Below are positions 1-9,654 of a DNA stretch of 60,000 nucleotides, in pieces. A program made the translations under genes and the position numbers. Where the stretch lies: contig CM060734.1 of assembly GCA_030704615.1 (NCBI GenBank), positions 44,720,042 through 44,780,041 on the forward strand, read 5' to 3'. This DNA is from Takakia lepidozioides (Eukaryota; Streptophyta; Takakiopsida; Takakiales; Takakiaceae). The notes beneath the pieces are model-generated. The model saw only the letters and a program-made list of their open reading frames with translations, had not been told where the DNA came from and made no database searches. How positions within the stretch are numbered: the first letter of the stretch is position 1; each line of letters begins with the position of its first letter.

Positions 1-108
1 AAACCATTCCATACGTGACTATTAGTAATACAAAAGAGACGTTTGAACTTATGACAATGTTCATGAATTCTACTCCAAATTCTGCAAGTAAAAATCTTAC
101 AAGATGAT

Positions 109-283
109 GTTTCCACAATATGACTTTATCAAACATCTGACCCACTTTCCATAATACAAATATCTTATAGGTTTGACTTAAGAGCCTTAAGTCAAACTTC
201 CTTAAGTCAAACTTCCTAGGAACCTTCCTAGTTATTTTAGAAACTTCTAGGGAACTTTCATCCTTCATCTAGAACCTTCTAGA
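109..283. repeat. Left arm of a long inverted repeat around a LINE fragment
   Basis: The reverse complement of this stretch matches 882-1046 at roughly 90 percent by eye. Shared blocks include CTAGAAGGTT, AGTTCCCTAGAAG, AACTAGGAAGGTTCC and AAGTCATATTGTGG. The arms enclose about 600 bp that encode the end of a LINE ORF2 on the minus strand. The arms also contain short internal repeats of the type AAGTTTGACTT. No transposase is visible between them, so this may be a foldback element, a captured fragment, or two inverted copies of another repeat. Confidence 0.75.
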
Positions 284-293
284 TTCTACCATG

Positions 294-863
294 TTACAGA
301 ATGTCATCTTTACCCCAGGAGTTCTGTAAATCATTAAAGAGTTTTCTCCCGCGTCGCTCTGAAGACCTGGAAACAACTACAATCATAACGTCCCATGCCT
401 TCCTCCCCTCAGTAAGCAGGTCCTGGTATATGCAAAAGAGAATAGACCTGCCCCTGGGGGCTTTCCCATCATATACAAATGAACATGTACTTTTGCACAA
501 GTTCCATAATGAGGGTGTCCTTAGACTGGCCCAAACAGGGCAGGCTGAAGCAGTCCGAGCACGCAATATGTTCAAAAGCAACAGAGAATAAGGGGGGGGG
601 GATGGGAAAGAAAGCCAACTGGCATAGAACCTTAATATCACTCTCCAGATTCCGATTGGAAGATGACACTCAACCAAGCAATGCTCAACAGATTCGGGCT
701 GGGCATTGCATAAGGTGCAAATGATGTTGTGGAGGAGGGTCTTGGCGTGTACAGAGAGGATCTGGTGGGCAACCTTCCACAAGAAGCCCGAGATTTTTGT
801 CGGCCTTTCTTTCCTCCAAATTTCTTTCCAAATCAGGTCCCAGCTGGCTTGTGACAAATACAA
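294..863 (-). mobile_element. LINE ORF2 C-terminal fragment (zf-RVT region)
   Basis: An open frame of 189 codons reads as the tail of a plant non-LTR retrotransposon ORF2. It starts with a segment of the type IWKEIWRKERPTKISGF, followed by a zinc-binding motif CTLCNAQPESVEHC with a His-x4-Cys end. This is the arrangement of the reverse-transcriptase zinc-binding domain (zf-RVT) that follows the RT in plant LINEs. No RT, endonuclease or ORF1 is attached. The fragment sits exactly between the two inverted-repeat arms, which is unusual for a simple 5'-truncated LINE insertion. Confidence 0.8.
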
Positions 864-881
864 GTGTCCCCACTTTTGCTC

Positions 882-1046
882 CTAGAAGGTTTTAGATGGA
901 GGAGGAAAGTTCCCTAGAAGTTTCCAAAATAACTAGGAAGGTTCCTAGGAAGTTTGACTTAAGGAAGTTTAACTTGAGGCTCTCAAGTCAAATCTACAAG
1001 ATATTTATATTATGGAGAGTGTATCAAATGTTTGTTAAAGTCATAT
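882..1046. repeat. Right arm of the inverted repeat, with a partial third copy after it
   Basis: This stretch is the inverted partner of 109-283. A partial direct copy follows at about 1060-1140: blocks such as CTAGGAAGGTT, TTGACTTGAGGCTCTC and ATCATATTGTG recur. The right flank therefore carries one and a half copies of the arm. Confidence 0.7.
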
Positions 1047-1160
1047 TGTGGAGAATATGTCAAACCTAGGAAGGTTGACGTTAGGAAGTTTTGACTTGAG
1101 GCTCTCAAGTCAAACCTTTAAAATAATCATATTGTGAAGGATATATAAACATGCAATGAA

Positions 1161-2050
1161 AGCCTAGAAGAGGGAGTTGTTTTGGGAAAAGTTGAGAAAT
1201 ACTTCTATTCTAGTTTGTGTAGATTATGGGTGTTATACATTCTCGGAACCGGTCTTCCCAACGGGGGATTTTGCTGGCAAGTCTCCACTCCTGCCTCTTG
1301 GGATGTCCCTTGGTGAAGGTGATGATGGAAATGTGATGGAGACCTTAATTGGCGACACAAGAAGGCTCGGGTTACCAAGTTTAAAACCCAACTTCGTTTT
1401 TAGATAACTAGCTTTGGCTGTCTTCAGGCTCCTTGTGTCTACAGGTGGCTGTCCATGACAATCTTTCTTGCCTGGTTCCAGACTTTTCTGGTTCTATACA
1501 TTTACCATCGGCTCAGCCATGCATTTGTTACCGCCCTGCTGGGCTCTGGTCTTGTCTTATATCTGACAGACATCATAGTTACGTCCCTTCATCTTTTGCT
1601 ACCTGTATCTCCTCTGTTTAGACTTACACATACTGCTGCTTAGTAGCATTATGCAGTACCTTTTTGACTCAGTTCGTTCTGCCCTGCAATTTTGCTTAGA
1701 ACTTCTCCCCATTTTATCCCACTCTGCAAAGAGTATTCCCCCTTTGGTCTATCGTTTTTTCTCTTTAGATAGCTCGTACGCTATGGTCACGGGGAGATTC
1801 CCCCCCAGTTAGCCTCACGGCCTCCCTGGTGGTTATTTTTTCCACCTGTTTGTGAACTGTTATTTAATTAATTTGATTAAAAGTGCCCCTGTCCCCTTTC
1901 CGCGAAATTTTTAAAAAATAAAATAAAAATCAGGGTCGACTGTAATACATGCCTAATGTTTGGAAATTATTTAGGTGAGGTTGTGGAGCTAGGATTCCTT
2001 CTCATCTTCCTTTTCGACTTGATGAACGGAGGAGGGATGCGCCCCGGATG
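1161..2050. other. Non-coding stretch; possible retroelement 3' UTR with A-rich tail
   Basis: No convincing coding region was found. The last part, at about 1740-1930, has pyrimidine-rich text followed by an A-rich end near 1904-1930. This resembles the 3' end of a LINE, but the upstream text shows no recognisable ORF2. The call is tentative. Confidence 0.25.
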
Positions 2051-2099
2051 ATTTAGGCATTTCCCTCCACCAGGTAAGAAGTTTGGACCTCCCCTACCT

Positions 2100-2633
2100 G
2101 TGGCAAAGAATATCATATTGCTACGTTCTCCAGTTGACTTCATTATCCCAACTTTTTCTCAATGCATAGTACCCACAGGCTTAGCTTTTGCTTGCCCTAC
2201 AGGTCATTTCCTTGAGGTTGAAGGCTGGAAAAAACTTACCCTCCAAAAGCATTATCTGATTGCTTCTGGGATTTTAGACAGGGGATTTAAAGGAGAGGTC
2301 AGATTACTGGTTGCTAATCCAGAACATATCAGCATTAGTGTCCGCAAGGGTCTGGTCCTTGCTAGGCTCACTGCTTCTCCTTTATCTGAGTTGGCCTCTG
2401 TTCAGAAAGGCCTCAGTCTTCATGATATTGGACTGGTGGACTCCCCTGTTGACCAACTCCAGACGTTTGCCTCTTACTCCGGCTCCACTGGCAATGGCAC
2501 GCTTACTCCCGAACACGAGCAACATTTCCAGCAGGTCTTAAAAGATATCAAAGTGGGTGATCACCTTACTCCCCAGCAGATTAGTCGCCTGTATGACAAT
2601 CTCGACATCTTTAGTAAAGGCCCCATGACTTAG
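2100..2633 (+). pseudogene. dUTPase-like domain in a gypsy polyprotein
   Basis: The open frame (177 codons, part of a longer polyprotein frame that already reads through from about 2060) carries a dUTPase-type pattern. This is an IVPTGLAF strand, then GILDRGFKGEV like motif 3 (GVIDxDYRGE), then a strand and an I-x-V-x-KG-x-x-LARL segment like motif 4 (KGxRIAQL). Motif 2 (RSS/RSG-like) is not recognisable, the usual catalytic tyrosine of motif 3 is Phe, and the glycine-rich motif 5 is not seen. dUTPases hydrolyse dUTP to dUMP and some retroviruses encode them. Here the domain lies directly upstream of RT. It is likely degenerate; a chance resemblance is possible but the order of elements argues for homology. 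Confidence 0.6.
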
Positions 2634-2635
2634 GC

Positions 2636-3626
2636 CGCACCACCCTTCTGGATCATGACATCATCACGGATGGTAAGCCTATCAAACAACATGCTTATAG
2701 GGAGAGTGTTCGTGAGCGCAAAGTCATTCATGAAGAGATTACCAAGACGCTTGATGCTGGTGTGATCACCCCCTCCATATCCCCTTGGGCCAGTCCCATT
2801 GTCTTAGTGGGTAAGAAGGATGGCTCAACCCGTTTTTGCGTAGACTTTCGGCGTTTAAATGCCATCACAAAGAAAGTTATCTACCCTTTGCCACGCATTA
2901 ATGAAACGCTAGATCAACTTAATGGGGCCACTATCTTCTCTTCATTGGATTTATCCTCTGGCTTTTGGCAAGTTCCTTTAACTGCTGCTGCTAAGGAGAA
3001 AACTGCCTTCATTTGCAAGATGGGCCTCTTCCAATTTGAAACAATGCCTTTTGGACTATGCAACGCCACTGCTACATTTCAGCGCCTTATGGACATTGTT
3101 TTAGGAAACCTTCGTTGGGAGTGTGCTTTAGTTTACATTGATGACATCAACATTTATTCTACAATGTTTGATGCTCATGTACTGGATTTACAGCGGGTTG
3201 TGTGCAGACTTCGTGCAGCCAGGCTTAAAGTTAAAGCCAAGAAGTATGATTTTTTGTATGGAACAGCTCCATTTCTTGGGTCATCTGTTTTCTGCTGTTG
3301 GCATCAGTCCTAACCCAACTAAGATCCAGGCTGTGTGGAACTATCCAACCCCTAGAGATAAAACATGTGTTAAGGCTTTCTTGGGCTTGGGTTCTTACTA
3401 TCGTCGCTTCATTTTTCAATTTGCCAAACTAGCTGCTCCACTCACTCGCTTGTTATCCAAGGATGCTCGTTTTATGTGGGGTACTGCTAAAACATCCGCA
3501 TTTGAGAAGCTCAAAATTGCACTAACCTCTATTCATGTGCTTGTTTATCCTGATTTTACTTTGCCATTTATCTTGCAAACTGAAACCAGTGATTTAGCTA
3601 TCTCTACAGTGTTGAGCCAGATTTAG
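2636..3626 (+). pseudogene. Reverse transcriptase of the dUTPase-containing gypsy remnant
   Basis: The frame continues after a stop at 2631-2633 with a typical RT lead-in (GRTTLLDHDI, then GVITPSISPWASPIV). Fingers and palm follow to YIDDINIYS at about 3140-3165. A frameshift at about 3270-3300 moves reading to a second frame, which carries the thumb and connection (FLGLGSYYRRFI, APLTRLLSKDA). The region therefore cannot give one continuous product. The four conserved RT blocks and YIDD make the identification firm. Confidence 0.85.
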
Positions 3627-4079
3627 GATGGTCAGGAGCATGCCATTGCCTACACCTCCCGCCGCCTTGATAAACATGAGCGTAATTACTCTATCACTAA
3701 CAAGGAAGGTCTTGCAGTTATCTTTGGAGTCAAATATTTTAGGCAGTATTTATATGGTTGTCATTTTACCATTGAGACTGATCATTTACATTTGAAAGCC
3801 TTGCTAACTCCTCGTGAACTCACCGACAGATTAGCTCGGTGGGCTTTAATACTGCAAGGCTATGACTTCACCATATTTTACAAGCGTGGGAAGGATAATG
3901 TTAATGCAGATGCTTTGACTCGAGGCGAACCCAAAATCCCTGAACCTTACACTACCTTCAATGACCTAGTCCCTCATACTGCATGCTCTACACCACCTGC
4001 TGTGCCTGTTTCGGATCCCTTTGCCTTGTGTTATTTGCTGGACTATCTTTATGTTCCTCCAGATCTGCTTGACACTTGA
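3540..4079 (+). pseudogene. RNase H of the dUTPase-containing gypsy remnant
   Basis: The reading is broken by a TAG at 3624-3626. It contains ETSDLAISTVLSQ, then RRLDKHERNYSITNKE, then VIFGVKYFRQYLYG, HFTIETDH and NVNADALTR. These are the standard blocks of the Ty3/gypsy RNase H. Coding ends at a TGA at 4077-4079 and no integrase follows, so the element is truncated on its 3' side. Confidence 0.8.
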
Positions 4080-4358
4080 GATCTACTTTAGTTTGATGTT
4101 GGTTGAATTTCCTTTGGTATTGGCATGAATTCTAGTCTGACATCCTGCAGTATGGTCTGGTACTTTCCCTTACCTTATGATTGTTCATCTTGTCTTGCGT
4201 CTGCCTTGGTTTATATCCCGACCGAGGGACTGAGCTGCGCCCTACAGCCTGCTTGCCTCCTCATAGGCAGCCAACTGAAAATGAAGTCAGGGTCACGAAA
4301 AGAAGAGAACGGAGGCTGTCACTTTCTTCTTGCATGCACTAACCTGCTGTTGTGTGGC
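4080..4358. other. Junction stretch between two gypsy remnants
   Basis: No gene, LTR end or primer-binding site was recognised here. It separates the truncated RNase H of the first element from the gag start of the next one. Confidence 0.3.
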
Positions 4359-4378
4359 CATGAGTGATGTAGGCATGG

Positions 4379-5340
4379 ATGATCCATTATACAATGCTCT
4401 TCCAGCTCCAAATGCAAGAACTTCGTACATCTACAGCCCAATTGCAAGCTGATCAGTCTCAAGATCTTGGCAACGCTCTCCACAATTTGCAACAACAAAT
4501 TTCAGAGTTAAAGGAGTCGAACAATGGATCTTCAACCATACGAGTCCCTACTGTAATAGCTCCTACTGCAACGGTTCCTCTTCAACAGATTACGAGAGAA
4601 CCAAAGATCAATATGCCCGAGAAATTTGATGGGACGAGATCAAGATTTCGCGGTTTTGTTCAACAAGTACGACTGTTCCTACGACTACATCCACAACGCT
4701 ACCCCGATGAAGGTATTCAAATGAGATTCGTGGGCACCTTTCTATGAGGCACTGCCCTATCTTGGTTTGCACCGCTATTAGAAAAAAATTCGCATTTACT
4801 GTATAATTTTGAAGCATTCATGTCCGAGTTCACTGCAACATTTGGAGAGAATGATAGAGAGAGAGTTGCAGAAACAAAGATGCGAAATCTTCGACAAGGA
4901 GCACGTCCTACTTCCGTTTATGCTGCCGAATTTCGTCAACTTGCGTGCGACCTCGACTGGAATGAGAAGAGCCTCATTAGTCAGTTTCGATGTGGATTAA
5001 AAGATGATGTAAAAGATTTGTTGTTGACAATGCCAAACGTGAGCACACTGAGTGAATTCATCACCCAAGTCATTGCATGCGATAATCGTTTGTTCGAAAG
5101 ACGTCAAGAGAAGCGATCTGGATGGTCGACGACGCATCATGCCACTGCTACTACGACACCAAACACAACGATCCATCAGACATTCAGTAGTGATCATATG
5201 CAGATTGATGCTGTCCGATTCAAGCCATTGACGCCACAAGAAAAACAAAGACGGCGCTCGAATGGATTATGCATATATTGCAGAGAAGAAGATCACATAA
5301 CATTAAACTGCCCCAACAAGAGAAGATTCAAAGCTCGGGG
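4379..5340 (+). pseudogene. gag of chromovirus copy 1
   Basis: Two frames cover gag. The first (to a TGA at 4745-4747) has a Gln-rich, probably coiled N-terminus and the start of the capsid domain (KINMPEKFDGTRSRFRGFV). The second (from 4820) continues the capsid (EFTATFGENDRERVAE, SVYAAEFRQLACDLDW). It ends with a CCHC zinc knuckle at about 5270-5311, spaced C-x2-C-x4-H-x4-C (CIYCREEDHITLNC). The knuckle has Glu where Gly is usual. Gag forms the virus-like particle and packages the RNA. The in-frame stop makes this copy non-functional. Confidence 0.85.
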
Positions 5341-5469
5341 CACAACTCAAGTGTTCGATACAAGGAGGTTGGAAAACAAAGATGTCCAGTCACAGTACGG
5401 ACCATGCGGCTGGACACCACAAATTCCTTACCGAAAAGATGTCTTTTTCTACTTCCAGACCCTACACCT

Positions 5470-5799
5470 TGCTTCACAGTTCCAGTAAAAATCAGAGTGC
5501 AAAATCGAGATATCGCTGTAGAAGCACTTTTGGACTCAGGAGCTTCAGCTTGTTTTATGGACAAAAACTTTGCGAAACAACACAATTTAACGCTCGTAAA
5601 GAAGAAACTCTCGGCCCCCATTGAAGTCATCGATGGACGACCGTTAGCATCAGGAAATGTGGACCATGAAACTCGACCACTTGAAGTGAAGTTTAAAGAT
5701 CAAGCATCACATATTGTTTTCAATGTCATCCAGTCTCCAATAAATCATGTGATCCTTGGACTTCCCTGGTTCGTACTTCACAATCCCGACATCGACTAA
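5470..5799 (+). pseudogene. Aspartic protease of chromovirus copy 1
   Basis: The frame contains VEALLDSGASACFMD (the active-site triad DSG starts near 5533) and later HVILGLPWFVLHNPDID, the usual end of a retropepsin. It would cut the Gag-Pol polyprotein. The gag frame overlaps at its 5' side, and a TAA at 5797-5799 separates it from RT. The copy on the minus strand (36589-36823) is cut within this same active-site region. Confidence 0.85.
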
Positions 5800-5879
5800 C
5801 GATCGCGAAATTTTTTTGCAAGACAAAAATGTAGAATATCAAAGGTATTCAACCCCTATTCCTTGGAGCTAGAGCTTTC

Positions 5880-6916
5880 ATGAGAGCTACCAAAAAAGAG
5901 GCGACATTTGCATTTTATGCGACTCCGATCAAGACCACAACAGACAAATGTACTTCAACATTATCCGCTCAATATCAAGATTTCAAATATGTCTTCGAGA
6001 AGAAAAATACTGACATGTTGCCAGAACATCGACCTTATGACTATGCAATTGAGTTACAAAAAGAGCCCAACCACCATTCGGCCCAATCTATAACTTATCC
6101 CAGACGGAGTTGGCTGCATTACGCGAATACATTGATGAAAATTTATCGAAGCACTTCATCTGACATTCAAAATCACCCGCGGGGGCGCCTATCTTGTTTG
6201 TGAAAAAGAAGGACGAATCATTACGCATGTGTGTCGACTATCGCGGTCTCAACAAAGTCACAATATTGAATCGTTATCCGTTGCCATTGATTTCTGGGCT
6301 TCTCGACCAGCTGGGACGAGCGAAGATTTTCACCAAAATTGACTTGAGAGGAGCCTATAACCTTGTACGGATAAAAGAAGGAGACGAATGGAAAACAGCT
6401 TTTCGAACAAGGTATGGACATTTTGAATACAATGTTATGCTTTTCGGTCTTACCAATGCTCCAGCAATTTTCCAACATATGATGAATGACATCTTTCGAG
6501 AATTTTTAGATGACTTTGTAGTCATCTATTTGGACGACATTTTGATATTTTCATAGAATGAAGAAGAACATGGCCGCCATGTACGCCTTATCCTTGATAA
6601 ATTAAGAGAAAAATGACTATATGCCAAGTTGGAGAAATGTCTTTTCCATCAATCTGAGATCGAATTTATGGGCTACATTATTTCCGACAAAAGCGTCTTT
6701 ATGGATCAGAACAAAATACAAACCATCATCGAGTTGATTAAACCAACTTCGATCCAAGATGTACAATGTTTTCTGGGTTTTGCAAATTTCTATAGAATCT
6801 TCATCAATGATTACTCCAAAATTGCTGCACCATTGACACGACTCATAAGGAAGGACAAATTTGTATGGGACGAGAAGGCTGACCAGACATTTGAAAGGCT
6901 GAGCAGACATTTATAA
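5880..6916 (+). pseudogene. Reverse transcriptase of chromovirus copy 1
   Basis: After a linker ([23 protein letters not shown]) comes RT with [40 protein letters not shown] and the active site [13 protein letters not shown] follows directly at 6554-6556 and a TGA lies at about 6614. The thumb and connection continue in the next open frame (6629-6916: FLGFANFYRIFINDYSKIAAPLTRL). These are the standard chromovirus RT blocks; at least three stops disable it. Confidence 0.9.
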
Positions 6917-7340
6917 TGGCTCCAATATTGGTACATGCAGACCTATCTAAATCATTCTTTTTAGAAGCAGATGCATCGGACTTTGCACTTGGCGCGGTAC
7001 TCTCTCAATACGGTACAGATGGTCGACTCCACCCTGTTGGTTTTTGTTCTCGCAAATTTTCGGAGATCAATTATGAAATCCATGACAAAGAACTTCTAGC
7101 GATTATCGATGCTTTTGAGGAGTGAGGACGTTTATTGGAGGGAGCTAAACATCAGGTCACTGTCTATACCGATTACAAAAACCTCGAATATTTTATGAGT
7201 GCTCGTGTTTTGAATCGACGTCAAGCGAGATGGAGTATGTCACTAGCAAGGTTTGATTTTGTTATTATCTACCGTCTCGGACATCTTCAAGGAAAACCAG
7301 ATACTCTTTCTTGACGATCGTATCTTGCGCCAAAAGAAGG
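6916..7340 (+). pseudogene. RNase H of chromovirus copy 1
   Basis: Blocks [53 protein letters not shown] and [14 protein letters not shown] identify RNase H, which degrades the RNA strand of the hybrid. A TGA at 7123-7125 and another in the tail interrupt it. Confidence 0.85.
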
Positions 7341-7925
7341 GGATGCAGTTTTTGACCAACAAAAATCCATCATCTTGAAACCAGCAAATCTCCAATTGAA
7401 TATGCTATCCATGTCCACATATGACGATGCAGAGATCATAAAAAAGATTTAGGAAGCACTGAAGAGCGACCATTTTGCTACGACACTACGAAGTCAACTA
7501 AATCAACCTCGAGACAACCCACATGTTACAAACGACTTCGAATTCAAAGATGGTTTACTTTACTTCAAGGGACTTCTCTATGTACCTCCAGGACCTACAC
7601 GACTTCGAATTCTTCAAACATGTCATGATCTTCTGGCTGCAGGACATTTCGGCTTCAACAAAACATTGGAGTTGATATCCAGGGACTATTGGTGGCCGCA
7701 GATGTGGAAATTCGTGAAAGAATTCATAAAATCTTGTGACACGTGTGCTAGAGCGAAAGGACCATGACATCGACCTTACGGCCTTTTGCAACCATTACCC
7801 ATTCCCGAGGGTCCATGGTCGTCCGTGTCTATGGACTTTATTACGGACCTTCCAATTTCCAAGACCACCGATTCAACCCTTGTTATTGTAGATCGTTTTA
7901 CGAAGATGACACATTTCATTCCAAG
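7341..7925 (+). pseudogene. Integrase N-terminal half of chromovirus copy 1
   Basis: The H2C2 zinc-binding domain is visible (CHDLLAAGHFGFNKT, then SRDYWWPQMW and SCDTCARAKG). The beginning of the catalytic core follows ([24 protein letters not shown]). The DDE residues beyond the first Asp, the C-terminal part and the chromodomain are absent, because the sequence switches at about 7925 to the LINE. A TAG at about 7450 and a TGA at about 7766 also break the frame. Confidence 0.85.
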
Positions 7926-8813
7926 GAGATGTCCCAGGGAATCTGCAACAATCAGGAAAAGGAAAGGTGTCAGCGGGCACCCTTGCCTGACTGATCTAGA
8001 AATAGGGAAGGCCTGGGATATGACACCATTGACCAATACTTTACTAGAAGCAGACTGCAGTAATATTGAAACCCATGACAAGAAAGGTCCCTCAAGACCA
8101 GAATTATCCAAAGCACCCAAGAGGAAACTCCAGTCAATAGAATCAAAATCCAACATAAGTAGGGCCAAGGGTTGGTGATTCAGAAAAGCTCAATGAACGG
8201 CTTCATGCACCAACATAATGTTATCTAGTATCATACGGTCTTTAAGGAATCCCGTCCGCTCCTTCCTTATGATTTTTGGCAGCAAAGGTTGGATTCTTAA
8301 GGCTAGCGCCTTAGCTATGATTTTGTATGTTGAATTGAGAAGAGTAATGGGGCGGTAGTTAGCCACGTTGTCCCTCTCCCCTTTTTTATAGATCAGGCTT
8401 ATGAGACCTTCAGATATTTGAGAGGGCATCATCTTCTTCTCAAGGATGTCATTAGCCATCAAAAGAAAATCCCCCCCAAGAGTCAACCAAAGAGATTTAA
8501 ACAATTCAATCGGCAGGCCATCAGGGCCCGGGCTTTTCACGGATGCCATAGCCTCCACTGCTTTGCCCAACTCTTCCACAATGAAGGGTTCAGCCAGCTT
8601 GGATTTATCCATCTCTAACAACAAGCAAGGGATATTCTGGAAGGGTAGTTCTGGCTTCTTCCACCAGGGGTGTTTGAGGTCTTTTCTCAAAGAGTTGTTT
8701 GAAGAAGTCAGCAGCAGTGCTGGACATTTTTCTAGGGACTGATGAGGACAGACCAGAAACATCACGCAAAGAGGGGATAAGGGTGGAAGCCCAACGCTGA
8801 GCTGCTTTAGCAA
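7926..8813 (-). pseudogene. LINE reverse transcriptase (N-terminal two thirds)
   Basis: Two open stretches give the RT. The first (8813-8190) has FIVEELGKAVEAM, SPGPDGLPIELFKSLW, ISLIYKKGERDNVANYRPITLLNSTYKIIAKAL and KDRMILDNIML. The second (8168-7926) has [16 protein letters not shown] and the conserved [12 protein letters not shown] short gap with a stop separates them. The catalytic FADD block should come next, but the element is cut there. Confidence 0.85.
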
Positions 8814-9169
8814 AGAAATATCTGGACATTTTCTCCCCCTTTAGTGACCAATTAACCCCAGCCTTGATTCTTATAAATTGCTCTCTAGAGTGATAGAGCA
8901 GGGATTAAGTTCTTTTTGGCAGTTTTGTGCGATATATGGGTTTGTTGGTCATCCCTACCAGTCTGCATCTGAAATTGGCAGATGTGCAAGCACTTAGTAA
9001 GAGCCTTTTCTTTACGAGAAGACTTTTCTGGATAGTTTCATTCAGGCTTTCCTTAAAGAGTGAAGCTTAGAAAGAAAGAGAAGAGTGGGGGAGGAGAAGG
9101 GGAGGTCAGCAGAGGACCAGACCCTTTGGAGAGTGTTAATAACCTCTGGGTCTGAGAGAAGAGAGGGGT

Positions 9170-9652
9170 TTAGCTTAAAGAAGCCCCTACCCCTAACTCT
9201 GGATCCTGGGGTGTGGAGAGATATCTGAATCGTGGAGTGGTCAAATCGAGGGGAGATAGGGACAATAGGGGATCTAACCGACCAATTGAGTGAGCAGAAC
9301 AGTAGAATCTATCCAAGCGTGCAAGCACCAAATTGGGCGGCTGTCTGTTGTTGGACCAAGTAAATTTGAGCTCACCCTCTAAAGGTATGGAGGCATCCAA
9401 TAGACCAGAAGACAAGCAGAAGGAATCCCAGGCATCTCTCTCCATGGAAGATAGACTGTGAACAGTGGGACCTGCTCGATCACAATCTAATTCCACCATG
9501 TTGAAATCCCCCCCCACCACCCAATGTTGGATGTCTAGCATCTGCATTGTTTTCAATCTCATAAGGGACCATAGATCAGCGCGTTCTTCTACAGTATTTG
9601 GAGCATAGACATTGACTATTCCCACTTTTCCAATAACCTGGCCCAGGTCCAT
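9170..9652 (-). pseudogene. LINE endonuclease (EEP family), C-terminal half
   Basis: The frame reads VNVYAPNTVEERADLWSLM, then WVVGGDFNMVE, then FTWSNN and LDRFYC. These are the middle and final blocks of the exonuclease-endonuclease-phosphatase domain of LINE ORF2. The first about 100 residues, with the start of ORF2, are missing. The stretch 8830-9170 continues towards RT with no open frame; it holds decayed ORF2 linker sequence. Confidence 0.8.
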
Positions 9653-9654
9653 GA

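Larger units (their letters stand above)
2055..4079 (+). mobile_element. Ty3/gypsy retrotransposon remnant with dUTPase-like, RT and RNase H domains
   Basis: This is a decayed pol region on the plus strand. In order it holds a dUTPase-like domain (2100-2400), a linker, RT (about 2650-3600) and RNase H (about 3540-3960). Gag, a clear protease and integrase are missing, and no LTR was identified. Several stops and a frameshift near 3280 break it. The RT core has SPWASPIVLV, FCVDFRRLN, FSSLDLSSGFWQV, MPFGLCNA and the active-site box YIDD. The RNase H has ETSDLA, SRRLDKHERNYS and NVNADALTR. These RT signatures differ from those of the chromovirus copies in this window ([21 protein letters not shown]), so this is a different lineage. 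Confidence 0.85.
4359..7925 (+). mobile_element. Chromovirus (Ty3/gypsy) copy 1, truncated inside integrase
   Basis: Gag, protease, RT, RNase H and the first half of integrase follow one another on the plus strand, broken by several stops and frameshifts. The protein text is close to the minus-strand copy at 31.8-36.8 kb. Examples are [20 protein letters not shown] against [20 protein letters not shown], and the shared [15 protein letters not shown]. At about 7925, just after [10 protein letters not shown], similarity stops and a LINE begins on the other strand. No 5' LTR or primer-binding site was seen. Confidence 0.9.

Noticed and set aside
301-724. Plus-strand open frames opposite the LINE fragment
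   Set aside because: They mirror the minus-strand zf-RVT frame.
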